Assembly: GCA_964439435.1 (NCBI GenBank)
Contig: CAYTOF010000049.1
Coordinates: 1 to 15,157 of the forward strand
Direction: 5' to 3'
Source: CAYTOF01 sp964439435
GTDB taxonomy: Bacteria > Bacillota > Clostridia > Oscillospirales > QAMX01
Length of the DNA: 15,157 bases
Shown: in pieces, positions 6,400 to 13,473 of the stretch
Layout: every line of letters begins with the position of its first letter
Position numbering within the stretch: position 1 is the stretch's first letter
Position numbers and translations under genes: made by a program
The notes under the pieces: generated by a model
What the model saw: only the letters and a program-made list of their open reading frames with translations
Told to the model about the DNA's origin: nothing
Databases searched by the model: none

Positions 6400-7644
6400 T
6401 CAATCGTAGTTTAATGTGTTTTCGGTATTTGGCTCTTCGTCGGTGTCTTTTTCGTTGTTGACAAGCTCAATATTGGCCTCGTGTTGCTCCAGGGTCTCGG
6501 CAAAATAATGCCATCCGCTGCCCCGCGCCACATAGTAATAATACGGTGTTTCGTCCGGGTATAGGGCCGCCCTGATCGCCGCAAGCCCCGGGTTGCATAT
6601 GGGCCCCACCGGCAAACCCGGATATTTGTATGTGTTATACGGACTGTCTATTAAAAGATCTTCATTTGTCAGCTTATCTTTTCTGCTCGGCAGCGCATAT
6701 TGCACCGTGGCGTCAATTTGGAGGTATGGAAACTGGCTGTTTTTGAGCCTGTTGTGTATGACAGAAGCCACCAACGGCCTTTCATCGTCAAAACGCGCCT
6801 CTTTTTCTATCATGGAGGCTATTATCAGGATGTCTCTCTGGCTGATGTTTATGTTTTCGAGCCGTGCTTTCATGTCCACAGACCATTTTCTGTTGTAGTT
6901 TACGAGAAATTTGTTCAGCACTCGGTTTGGCAGCTCGTCTTTATAAAATTCGTAGGTGTCGGGAAAGAGATAACCCTCCAGCCTGGTTTCGCTGTATGGC
7001 ATCTCCGCAATGAATGAATAGCCAAAATCATAGTATTTTGCGTAGGATTGCAGTTTCCACGCCTCGCAGACACCCTTTTCTTCAAGCAGCTCAAAGATGT
7101 CCCTCTGCTCCATTCCTTCGGGAATGGTCACCGTCACCACTTCTCGCGTCGCCTGTTTTCGTCCGATGGTGGACAGTATTGTCCTGTAGTCCATCGATGA
7201 TTTCAGGGTGTATTGCCCGGGATTTATCTTTTCGTCCATCTTGGTCAGCTTCGCAAAGGAGCGGAAAAGCGAAGGATAGCGTATTATACCGCTTTCACCG
7301 AGCAAATCGGATATGTCCCTTATCGTGTCCTCTGCCTCGATTGTGATCTCTATGGTTTTTTCGGTCTTGACAAGGGCAAACATGTCGTTTGCCGCCAGGA
7401 TGAGCAGCGCCGCAATCAGTATGGAGCATCCCAGTATAAAGAAAACATAGCTGATGGTGGGCAAACAGCCCACACTGTTGTATTTTATCGCCGCCTCTTT
7501 TTCAAGGAATTTGCGTTCGCTCTCCGCTTCCGCAACTTCGGTTTTTGGCGTGCTCTCGTCCCCTGCCTCAGCTGCGGAGTCAGGGGTTTTTTTTATATCA
7601 AGTTCATTGTCGTTTGTCTTTTCTCGACTTGTATCGTTATCCAT
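6400..7644 (-). CDS. mltG: Endolytic murein transglycosylase MltG (YceG-like)
   Basis: A 414-residue, single-pass membrane protein that cleaves nascent peptidoglycan strands at the outer face of the membrane. A long, charged, low-complexity cytoplasmic head (residues 1-~60) is followed by one membrane helix (~62-85, SYVFFILGCSILIAALLIL). Next comes a LysM-like region (EDTIRDISDLLGESGII) and the catalytic YceG domain with EGYLFPDTYEF (223-233) and IIASMIEKEA, in which Glu280 matches the E. coli catalytic Glu218. LQIDATVQYAL (308-318) and SPYNTYKYPGLPVGPICNPG are also family hallmarks. I start it at the ATG 7642-7644 because AGAGGA lies six bases upstream; an ATG at 7675-7677 overlapping the previous stop would add 11 residues but has no good ribosome site. 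Last gene of the tmk operon. Confidence 0.93.
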   Translation of the reverse strand: MDNDTSREKTNDNELDIKKTPDSAAEAGDESTPKTEVAEAESERKFLEKEAAIKYNSVGCLPTISYVFFILGCSILIAALLILAANDMFALVKTEKTIEITIEAEDTIRDISDLLGESGIIRYPSLFRSFAKLTKMDEKINPGQYTLKSSMDYRTILSTIGRKQATREVVTVTIPEGMEQRDIFELLEEKGVCEAWKLQSYAKYYDFGYSFIAEMPYSETRLEGYLFPDTYEFYKDELPNRVLNKFLVNYNRKWSVDMKARLENINISQRDILIIASMIEKEARFDDERPLVASVIHNRLKNSQFPYLQIDATVQYALPSRKDKLTNEDLLIDSPYNTYKYPGLPVGPICNPGLAAIRAALYPDETPYYYYVARGSGWHYFAETLEQHEANIELVNNEKDTDEEPNTENTLNYD

Positions 7645-7673
7645 CCGGTATCCTCTGCGCTGCTGCGCGGCAG

Positions 7674-8222
7674 TCATTTATACATCATGCTCTTTTTTAC
7701 AAAATCAGCTCTGATGCGGTCGCTGACCGCGGCTCCTATCTCAAATCCAAATTCAGATGCCGCTCCCGGTCCGCGCGCCGTTATGATATTTCCATCTCGC
7801 ACCACCTGTGAGTCCACTATTGTGGCGCCTGCCAGATGCTCTTCAAACCCCGGATAGCACACAGCATTTTTCCCGTTCAGAAGACCAAGCCTTCCAAGCA
7901 CCATGGGCGCTGCGCATATGGCTCCGATAATCCAGTCCGACTTTGCCGCATGCAACAATATCTCACGCACTATGGGATTTGAGTCAAGGTTTCTCGCGCC
8001 TGGCATACCACCGGGCAGTATGACAGCTGTCGCCTCTTCTTTTTTAATCCTGTTTATGGTGGTGTCCGTCACTATCTCAATCCCGTGCGCTCCCCGTACT
8101 TGTTTTGAACCGACACCCACCAAAACCGTGTCCAGTTCGAGCCGTCTCAATATATCCACGGGTGTAACCGCTTCAATTTCTTCAAAACCGTCCGCCAAAA
8201 ACACCAAAATCTTTTGTCGCAT
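7674..8222 (-). CDS. DJ-1/PfpI (ThiJ/YajL) family protein
   Basis: A 182-residue cytoplasmic protein with the flavodoxin-like DJ-1 fold. Motifs in order: ILVFLADGFEEIEA (5-18) with Glu17 at the position of human DJ-1 Glu18, AVILPGGMPGARNL (66-79), the nucleophile elbow GAICAAP (100-106) with Cys103, and ITARGPGAASEFG near the end. Relatives are reported as stress-response proteins, glyoxalase/deglycase-type enzymes or chaperones; which applies here is not visible. The His that sits near the active site in human DJ-1 is not obvious; the aligned stretch reads CYPG. AAGGAG six bases before the ATG at 8220-8222 fixes the start, and an in-frame TTG at 8241-8243 would place the Shine-Dalgarno inside the gene. 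It lies 29 bases ahead of mltG and 42 after the GNAT gene. Confidence 0.9.
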   Translation of the reverse strand: MRQKILVFLADGFEEIEAVTPVDILRRLELDTVLVGVGSKQVRGAHGIEIVTDTTINRIKKEEATAVILPGGMPGARNLDSNPIVREILLHAAKSDWIIGAICAAPMVLGRLGLLNGKNAVCYPGFEEHLAGATIVDSQVVRDGNIITARGPGAASEFGFEIGAAVSDRIRADFVKKSMMYK

Positions 8223-8264
8223 TTTATACTCCTTGCCCTGCAAGCCCTGTTCGCTTGCCGCTTT

Positions 8265-9065
8265 TTAGTCAAACAACAGGTTGAAAAACAGCTTTTCTTC
8301 TCCGCCTTGCGCAAACCTTGCGCTGCCATAGGGCTGCCCCTCCAAGGCGGGGAGCCTGTATTTGATTGTGTCCAATTCCGCTGTTTTAGCTGCGCTGTCC
8401 AATAAAAGTCCAAGCTCGCATTTGTATGGAACAGCTTCTCTTATCACCTTTTGCCCATCTTCATCCATATCGAAAAACACATAGCCCTGCTCCGAGCAAT
8501 AAAATCCCCCTTGCAGCGGCGCATAAAGCGCATCAAGCACAGAAAACAGCTCAAAATCACGCTCTATATAGAGGCCGGAGGAGAAAAAACGGCGGTATAG
8601 AAATGAAATAAACTCATAATCTGAGGCATTTGCCTTTTTCAAGCTTGTCTTTGTATCCGCGGCCTTGTGTACACCGCTGCTTAGGAAAAACGCCTTATTG
8701 TAGCCAAATCGTTTGTATAGGCCCAAAAGCCCCGCGTCGGCGGGCACCAAAAAGGTGAAGGCATCGCCGCGCCCTGCGCACAGCGCCTGTGCCTCTCTGA
8801 TGAGCTCGCTCATGTGGCCCTTGCCTCTGTTTTGCGGTTTTGTGCACAGGGCGTAGATATAACCGCATTTTCTTTTGTCGGCAAGGGAAAACCGCGGCAA
8901 CATGACCATGGACACAATCTCATCTTTTTCACAGAGAATGAGGCATTCGTCCGGCCGCCATATGCTTTTGAAAACCGTGTCTGAAAACACATCATCGTCT
9001 TCAAAACACTGCCTGTATAAGGCTTTCAGCTTGTCTTTGTCCTGCTTTGTCGCTTGTCTTATCAT
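8265..9065 (-). CDS. GNAT-family N-acetyltransferase
   Basis: A 266-residue protein. The first ~135 residues form a clear GNAT domain: IRQATKQDKDKLKALYRQCF (2-21), a beta strand ending in GYIYALCTKPQNRGKGHMSEL (68-88) with the acetyl-CoA loop Q-N-R-G-K-G, and LYKRFGYNKAFFL, the usual final 'GF/GY' strand. The remaining ~130 residues (DYEFISFLYRRFF onward) resemble the C-terminal extension of two-domain Eis-like acetyltransferases, but I cannot assign them firmly. The acceptor is unknown. The ribosome site is weak (CAGGCGGA about five bases before the ATG). The gene lies 42 bases after the tmk stop and 42 before the DJ-1 gene, so it belongs to the tmk operon. Three downstream neighbours with short gaps suggest common transcription rather than a shared pathway. 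Confidence 0.82.
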   Translation of the reverse strand: MIRQATKQDKDKLKALYRQCFEDDDVFSDTVFKSIWRPDECLILCEKDEIVSMVMLPRFSLADKRKCGYIYALCTKPQNRGKGHMSELIREAQALCAGRGDAFTFLVPADAGLLGLYKRFGYNKAFFLSSGVHKAADTKTSLKKANASDYEFISFLYRRFFSSGLYIERDFELFSVLDALYAPLQGGFYCSEQGYVFFDMDEDGQKVIREAVPYKCELGLLLDSAAKTAELDTIKYRLPALEGQPYGSARFAQGGEEKLFFNLLFD

Positions 9066-9107
9066 AAAATCCGCCTGCTCTCACCTGATGTTCCATCAAG
9101 CGGGAGA

Positions 9108-9794
9108 TCAGAATAAAAGTTGTTTTGCGAGCTCGATGATTTGGGCGCTGATTTCCTCGCGGGACAGCATTGCACCCTCCCGTTCAACATCCAGCACAGT
9201 CCATCCGTATAGCTTTGCCGCCATATGGGCAGCATCAGCGCAGTTGCTCATATATGTGGCATCGCTTTCGTGTATATCTTGTTTTTCGTCGCTTGCCAAA
9301 CTGCGGCGACCTATGTTTTCCAATGCGAGCGCCGTCGATATGCGGAGCATGAAGACTTTGTCCGGTTTGGGAAGCTTTAAATAGCCGTATTCATATTCTT
9401 CAAGCCATTTTAAATAAGCGCGACGGGCATCGGGAGCCAGCTTTGCGGCTTGGTGAATCGCATTTGAAGTCGTGTAGCGAGCACTTATGACGAGGCCCCC
9501 GTTTCTGTAAAAATCACCCCAGGGCTCGCTCACAAAGGAGCAATATCTATCCACCGCAAAAAAAGAAGAGGCGGCATATGCGTTGACACTGTCGGGTTTG
9601 TTTCCCAAACCACCGTCCAGATAGTGCTTTACAAGTCTGCCCGACGGGCTATCGTAATTTGGGAATGAGGTTCCGATGAAATCAATCCCGCTTTGCTTCA
9701 GGAAATCGAGAAGAAGCCCATACTGTGTTGTCTTTCCCGAACCGTCTATGCCCTCTATGACAATGAGCTTTCCCTTTTGCTCCTGTTTCTCCAA
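9108..9794 (-). CDS. tmk: Thymidylate kinase (divergent, TTG start)
   Basis: A 228-residue P-loop kinase expected to phosphorylate dTMP to dTDP in the cytoplasm. The Walker A loop is GIDGSGKT (15-22), preceded by LIVIE. TSFPNYDSPSGRLVKHYL (42-59) takes the place of the usual bacterial 'REPGGT' segment and is closer to the eukaryotic-type FP motif. SSFFAVDRYCSF (76-87) is followed by ISARYTTSNAIHQAAKL (103-119); most thymidylate kinases have Asp-Arg-Tyr at the second site, and here Ala replaces the Asp. LPKPDKVFML (141-150) is typical. A deoxynucleoside-kinase relative is possible. The start is a TTG at 9792-9794, with AAGGAGG (9804-9810) nine bases upstream and no ATG nearby. First gene of its operon, with a strong promoter just ahead. 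Confidence 0.85.
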   Translation of the reverse strand: MEKQEQKGKLIVIEGIDGSGKTTQYGLLLDFLKQSGIDFIGTSFPNYDSPSGRLVKHYLDGGLGNKPDSVNAYAASSFFAVDRYCSFVSEPWGDFYRNGGLVISARYTTSNAIHQAAKLAPDARRAYLKWLEEYEYGYLKLPKPDKVFMLRISTALALENIGRRSLASDEKQDIHESDATYMSNCADAAHMAAKLYGWTVLDVEREGAMLSREEISAQIIELAKQLLF

Positions 9795-9823
9795 AAAAGC
9801 TCGCCTCCTTTTGCATCAGATAT

Positions 9824-9852
9824 ATTTTACCAACGAAAGCGCCAATAGTCAA
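9824..9852 (-). promoter_or_regulatory. Sigma-A-type promoter of the tmk operon
   Basis: Minus-strand TTGACT (9847-9852), 17 bases, TAAAAT (9824-9829), about 30 bases before the TTG start and 14 before the AAGGAGG. It should drive tmk, the GNAT gene, the DJ-1 gene and mltG. Confidence 0.75.
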
Positions 9853-9886
9853 TGCATACTGTTTTGACGCTCTCGACATGTTTCGT

Positions 9887-9941
9887 AAAAAGAGGCAAAA
9901 ATCCCGAAGTTTGCACCATTGCGGAGCTCACTTCGGGATTT
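9887..9941 (-). terminator. Rho-independent terminator of the lipoprotein gene
   Basis: A perfect 12-bp stem (9899-9910 with 9930-9941, core ATCCCGAAGT/ACTTCGGGAT) with a 19-base loop. Read on the minus strand it is followed by TTTTT-GCCTC-TTTTT. It lies ~110 bases after the lipoprotein stop and insulates the tmk promoter downstream. Confidence 0.85.
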
Positions 9942-10049
9942 GTATATATATATATGCCTGTGCGGCGTTTCAAAGCCGGTCTGTTGTGAGATGAGAAAGG
10001 CTCACCGATTGCCAAGAACGCACTCTTTATGTTGAGCTCTGCCATCCAC

Positions 10050-11282
10050 CTAATCAAAGACAAATCTCAAAATGCTGACACCGTCGGCAGCGCTCATGTA
10101 GGATTTAAATATGCTGTCGTCAGCGGCCAAAATCGTGTAGGGATACATGCCACTCCGAACGGACATAGCGCCACCAACGCCCATAATCTCATCTTCCGTG
10201 GGCACGGGTATGCGGATTGCTTCAATTGTCCCGTCTTTTATGCTGAGCCTTGCAAGAAACAGCTCTTTTTTTATCGGCTGACCATTTTCCTCTCGATAGT
10301 CTCTTTGTATTTCGAGATATATACGGTCTTTTTTATCCCTGCCAAGCTCTGTTTTGAGAGTTGTCTCCGTATACAAGCCCCCCTCTGCCTTCGGAAGCTT
10401 TTCACCTATCGCCAGCTCCAGCTTTTTTTGCAGCTCGCCTTCAGAGTTTATGAGTGCAAACTGCATTTTAGTTTCCTTTTCCACAAACTCCACATGGTCC
10501 AGCAGAATAAAGCTCAATTTATTGTTATAATCCAGCCTGTCGTTGCCATAAGCTGTCGAGAGCAAGTTTCCCTCTGTGTCAAATCTGCGTTGGCGCACTC
10601 CTGTTTGTTTGTAGTTTCCCCCGCTCTGCATATAATCGGAAACAAAAAGTGTGCCGTCAGGGTCATGGCGCAATTCTGTGAAATACATACCGCCTTCGCA
10701 GTGTATGTTCAATTTTTCAACATTTTCACCCGTGATTTTGTAAATCCCATTTGTTGTATTGCAGTAGGCAAAAATGCTGCCGCCAATATACACCATTTGA
10801 CTGATGCCGATTATGTCCTCAAAATCCGCTTTGCCCTTTAGCGAAAGTGCGTTCACCAGCTTTCCCGCCCGAAAGGCCTTTAAAACCCCTTGGTTGTATG
10901 AGTCATAAATATAAAATGTCTCATCGTCGGTCATTGTAAAAGACTGAGGGCCGTCCATCCGCGATATTTCCGCTACTTCCCAGTATCCAAGTTCATTTTC
11001 CTCGCTGCCCCAAGCAACAGTAAGACAGATTTCACCGCTTTTATACTGCACTGTCTCAAGATCGAAATCCAACTGTTCCATTGAAACGGAGGGCTCAGGC
11101 GTTTCCGTTGTGGCTTTCGTGCTTTTTTCCGTTGTTGTGCTTGTCATTACAAGGCTTGTTTGTGTGCTTGCGGTGGTTGTTGCCAATGTCGTTTCTTCTC
11201 CGGTCGTTGCCTGCCGGCAGCCGCTCAACAACACTCCACATAGACAAATGATGCCAAGCAGTGCTTTTACTGTCTTTTGCAT
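10050..11282 (-). CDS. Secreted lipoprotein with Thr-rich linker and probable beta-propeller-like domain, function unknown
   Basis: A 410-residue protein I do not recognise as a named family. Residues 1-21 form a lipoprotein signal peptide (KALLGIICLCGVLLSG) with the lipobox L-S-G-C and lipidation at Cys22, so it should be anchored on the outer face of the membrane. Residues ~26-63 are a flexible linker made largely of Thr, Ser and Glu. The rest (from ~70) shows repeated short strand pairs with Asp/Gly turns (FTMTDDETFYIYDSYNQGVLKAFRAGK, then GGSIFAYCNTTNGIYKI, DPDGTLFVSDYM, DKKDRIYLEIQRDY), the look of a six- or seven-bladed beta-propeller that may bind a ligand or protein. No catalytic motif is evident. 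GAGGAGG six bases before the ATG at 11280-11282 fixes the start. It is monocistronic, with its own promoter and terminator. Confidence 0.8.
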   Translation of the reverse strand: MQKTVKALLGIICLCGVLLSGCRQATTGEETTLATTTASTQTSLVMTSTTTEKSTKATTETPEPSVSMEQLDFDLETVQYKSGEICLTVAWGSEENELGYWEVAEISRMDGPQSFTMTDDETFYIYDSYNQGVLKAFRAGKLVNALSLKGKADFEDIIGISQMVYIGGSIFAYCNTTNGIYKITGENVEKLNIHCEGGMYFTELRHDPDGTLFVSDYMQSGGNYKQTGVRQRRFDTEGNLLSTAYGNDRLDYNNKLSFILLDHVEFVEKETKMQFALINSEGELQKKLELAIGEKLPKAEGGLYTETTLKTELGRDKKDRIYLEIQRDYREENGQPIKKELFLARLSIKDGTIEAIRIPVPTEDEIMGVGGAMSVRSGMYPYTILAADDSIFKSYMSAADGVSILRFVFD

Positions 11283-11459
11283 ACCGAGCCTCCTCAAAAT
11301 ATCTAACTATATTTTATGCTGTTTTATTTCCTGACGCATCCGCAGCTTTGGTTGTTTGTGAAAAGGAGGATGGATTATAGATTATAGGCGGAAATGCTGC
11401 ATTCGGGTTGGTGTTGTTTTACCGTTACATGGAGAGAACTGATTTACCTTACAGCACAA

Positions 11460-11488
11460 ATTATATATTATTGAACACAACATTACAA
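11460..11488 (-). promoter_or_regulatory. Promoter of the lipoprotein gene
   Basis: Minus-strand TTGTAA (11483-11488), 17 bases, TATAAT (11460-11465). A TTGTGC copy (plus-strand GCACAA) directly abuts the -10 downstream (11454-11459), and another lies just above the -35 (11492-11497). Confidence 0.6.
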
Positions 11489-11507
11489 TTGGCACAATAA
11501 ACAAACA

Positions 11508-11517
11508 GGGGGGGGGG
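11508..11517 (+). repeat. G10 homopolymer tract
   Basis: Ten consecutive Gs, a C run on the transcribed side, 20-29 bases upstream of the lipoprotein -35 element. Homopolymers of this length are prone to slipped-strand length change; the exact number in a single assembly may be uncertain. Confidence 0.9.
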
Positions 11518-11522
11518 CGGTT

Positions 11523-11539
11523 TTGTGCACATTGCACAA
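11523..11539. promoter_or_regulatory. Operator-like 17-bp dyad TTGTGCA-CAT-TGCACAA
   Basis: Two perfect 7-base inverted arms with a 3-base centre, the size and symmetry of a site for a dimeric helix-turn-helix regulator. It lies about 35 bases upstream of the lipoprotein -35 on the other side of the G10 tract, which suits an activator. The bound protein is unknown. Confidence 0.5.
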
Positions 11540-11663
11540 TAGATTCCTTGCCGGGATTCATGCGAATGCAAAACACAAGTATTTCGACATATTGGCTCTT
11601 AATAGATGGACAAAAATATTCTATTGGATCACAACATCCCAAAAAACATGTCCTTTGTCTTTT

Positions 11664-11698
11664 AAAAAAACATGCCGCAAAACAAAAAGTGCGGCATG
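11664..11698 (-). terminator. Rho-independent terminator of the radical SAM gene
   Basis: A perfect 9-bp stem CATGCCGCA (11671-11679) / TGCGGCATG (11690-11698) with a 10-base loop, followed on the minus strand by seven Ts (11670-11664). It begins two bases after the radical SAM stop. Confidence 0.9.
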
Positions 11699-11700
11699 CT

Positions 11701-12717
11701 TTATGTGTCCGGCTTTGACTCCACCGATATGCAGATATCGTCTAAACTCTGTGCGGTTGGTATTATTTTGATGCTGCTTGGTTGGAATCGCTCTGTTATT
11801 TTTTTTATATTGCTTTTTTTGTGCCCCACTGCGATGCTTGCACGCTTGGGGTGAACATAGATTTTGATGTCCTTGCCCGATGCGTTGCCATCCAATCGGG
11901 CGAGTATTTTGTCCTGATACAGCTTTGACCACACCAGCTCTCCAAAAGCCGGATGATACGCCCCGGCAACAGCCTCTCCTCCCGACAACTCCTCGGATGG
12001 ATTGAGCCCTAGCCGTATGACGGTTATCCCCGCTTCGAGAAAAATCGAAAGTGCGCGCGCACAGATCGACACGGCGCTTTGAACATCGGGAGGGGAATAC
12101 AGGTGCGCCTCCCACAGCTTAAACAAAGGCGTCTCCTTTAGCACAACCACGGGGTATATCCGCACCGCATTCGGTTTTAGCCGAACGGCACATTTACAGC
12201 TTTTTATAAAACCGTCGTCACTGTCTCCGGGCAAGCCCGCCATAAGCTGCAAGACAAGGTCAAGCCCCGATCGGCTGACAAGGGTCGAGGCTTTCACAAT
12301 TGCATTTACATCATGCCCTCTGCCTGCTTTTTTAAGCACCGCATCATCAAAAGATTGCGCTCCGAGCTCAACGGTTTTGACCCCGTATGCCGCAAGTCTT
12401 TCCAGCGCGGCTGTGGTCACGGAATCCGGGCGGGTGGAAACACGGATTTTTTCTACACTGCCCGCCTTTATATAGGAATGCGCGACGGAAAGATAAGCCT
12501 CCTGTTGGCTCTCCGGCAAGGATGTGAAGCTGCCTCCGTAAAATGCCACTTCCGGTGCCTCTTTAGCGCATGAAAGCGCATTTTTAATCAGGCTGTCAAT
12601 CTCATCGGAACTCGGAGCTTTGACGGTGCCGGATATGCTCCTTTGGTTGCAGAACACGCAGTCGTGCGGGCAACCGGCATGGGGTATGAATATCGGTATT
12701 ATCGATGCTTTTGCCAT
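11701..12717 (-). CDS. Radical SAM protein, Elp3-like without acetyltransferase domain
   Basis: A 338-residue cytoplasmic protein. The 4Fe-4S/SAM motif is C-P-H-D-C-V-F-C (Cys16, Cys20, Cys23: CxxxCxxC), followed by YGGSFTSLP (60-68), the glycine-rich SAM-contact segment. VSTRPDSVT (93-101), VELGAQSFDD (116-125) and LQLMAGLPGD (156-165) match the radical SAM barrel of Elp3/HemN-type proteins. The last ~150 residues resemble the C-terminal Radical_SAM_C module; the GNAT domain of Elp3 is missing. Such genes often lie beside rnc and smc in Clostridia, with no proven substrate that I know of. The start is the ATG at 12715-12717 (AAAGG nine bases upstream). A frame from an upstream TTG (12771) would run through the rnc terminator hairpin, so I reject it. 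A terminator follows directly. Confidence 0.87.
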   Translation of the reverse strand: MAKASIIPIFIPHAGCPHDCVFCNQRSISGTVKAPSSDEIDSLIKNALSCAKEAPEVAFYGGSFTSLPESQQEAYLSVAHSYIKAGSVEKIRVSTRPDSVTTAALERLAAYGVKTVELGAQSFDDAVLKKAGRGHDVNAIVKASTLVSRSGLDLVLQLMAGLPGDSDDGFIKSCKCAVRLKPNAVRIYPVVVLKETPLFKLWEAHLYSPPDVQSAVSICARALSIFLEAGITVIRLGLNPSEELSGGEAVAGAYHPAFGELVWSKLYQDKILARLDGNASGKDIKIYVHPKRASIAVGHKKSNIKKITERFQPSSIKIIPTAQSLDDICISVESKPDT

Positions 12718-12735
12718 GGTTTTCGGCCTTTCGTC

Positions 12736-12767
12736 AAACAAAACGGGCGGGCAATAAGCCCCGCCCG
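12736..12767 (-). terminator. Rho-independent terminator after rnc
   Basis: Stem CGGGCGGG (12744-12751) / CCCGCCCG (12760-12767) with an 8-base loop, followed on the minus strand by TTTTGTTTG. It starts 14 bases after the rnc stop and ends only ~26 bases before the radical SAM ATG, so that gene would depend on read-through or an unseen promoter. Confidence 0.8.
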
Positions 12768-12780
12768 CCAATATGATTGT

Positions 12781-13470
12781 CTATAGCTCCTGCCCCATAA
12801 GCTCCAGTGCGGCCTTTGCCGCATGCTGTTCGGCTTCTTTTTTGCTTTTGCCCTCACCCGTGGTGAACGGGTTGGAGTTCAAATACAACATGACCGTGAA
12901 TGTCTTTTCATGGTCTGGCCCGCTTTCGCCGACAAGGCTGTAACTGAGCGTTTCCTGTTTGTTTTTCTGTACTATCTCCTGCAGTGCCGTTTTATAGTCG
13001 TCGATTATTTGACGCCCCGCCGCGCGCTGTGCATGCTCCTCTATATGAGGGTGCAAAAACTCGCGGGTGGCTCCAAGCCCGCCGTCCAGATAGATGGCGG
13101 CGGTCAACGCCTCCAGGGCATCCGCAAGTATGGATGCACGCATCCTGCCTCCGGTGCGTTCCTCTCCTTTGCCCAGGTAGAGATATTTCCCAAGATCGAT
13201 CTTTTTGGCAATCTCATGCAGCGTTCCCGCACACACGATGGCGGCGCGCACCCTGGTCAGCTCGCCTTCGGCCAGCTCCTCGTAGTTTGCATAGAGATAT
13301 TCCGCCACGAGCATGTTTAAAACCGAGTCCCCAAGAAATTCGAGCCTTTCATTGAACTCGAGCTTGCCGTTGCGAACCTCATTTGCATATGAGCTGTGGG
13401 TCAAAGCCGCTCTCAGCAATGAGATGTTTTTAAATATGTATTTCAACGAGGAGGAGAGCTCTTCCGGCAT
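12781..13470 (-). CDS. rnc: Ribonuclease III
   Basis: A 229-residue endonuclease (E. coli Rnc 226) that cuts double-stranded RNA, processing rRNA precursors and structured mRNAs. The catalytic domain carries the signature NERLEFLGDSVL (40-51) and ADALEALTAAIYLDGG (116-131), placing Glu41, Asp48, Asp117 and Glu120 at the metal-binding positions. A double-stranded RNA-binding domain occupies about residues 157-226 (DYKTALQEIVQ...GEGKSKKEAEQHAAKAAL). The ATG at 13468-13470 lies three bases after the acpP stop with no recognisable Shine-Dalgarno in the overlapping acpP end, so translation is probably coupled to acpP. The acpP-rnc order is standard in Firmicutes. A terminator follows 14 bases downstream. 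Confidence 0.96.
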   Translation of the reverse strand: MPEELSSSLKYIFKNISLLRAALTHSSYANEVRNGKLEFNERLEFLGDSVLNMLVAEYLYANYEELAEGELTRVRAAIVCAGTLHEIAKKIDLGKYLYLGKGEERTGGRMRASILADALEALTAAIYLDGGLGATREFLHPHIEEHAQRAAGRQIIDDYKTALQEIVQKNKQETLSYSLVGESGPDHEKTFTVMLYLNSNPFTTGEGKSKKEAEQHAAKAALELMGQEL

Positions 13471-13473
13471 GGC

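Larger units (their letters stand above)
11283..11700. other. 418-base intergenic region upstream of the lipoprotein gene
   Basis: No supported gene lies here. On the minus strand it holds the radical SAM gene's terminator (11664-11698), a 17-bp dyad (11523-11539), a run of ten Gs (11508-11517), a promoter (11460-11488) and a predicted ~170-base leader to the lipoprotein ATG. The leader includes CCTCCT (plus-strand AGGAGG, 11364-11369), which is complementary to the lipoprotein Shine-Dalgarno. Confidence 0.6.

Noticed and set aside
7645..7677. 11-codon extension of mltG giving a 4-base ATGA overlap with the DJ-1 gene
   Set aside because: The overlap is attractive, but there is no good ribosome site there, while AGAGGA lies six bases before the ATG at 7642-7644. 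It remains a possible second start.
9943..9955. TATATATATATAT tract
   Set aside because: A short AT dinucleotide run after the lipoprotein terminator hairpin. It has no partner elements, and the position suggests no function.
10029..10841. 270-codon plus-strand frame opposite the lipoprotein gene
   Set aside because: It is antisense to a gene with signal peptide, ribosome site, promoter and terminator. Its own composition shows no recognisable domain.
11382..11642. 86-codon minus-strand frame across the G10 tract
   Set aside because: It has no ribosome site. Its Pro-rich centre is only the translated homopolymer, and it covers the promoter, G10 tract and dyad.
12718..12771. 18-codon N-terminal extension of the radical SAM protein from a TTG
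   Set aside because: It would translate the rnc terminator hairpin and lacks a Shine-Dalgarno. The ATG at 12715-12717 starts directly at the conserved domain.
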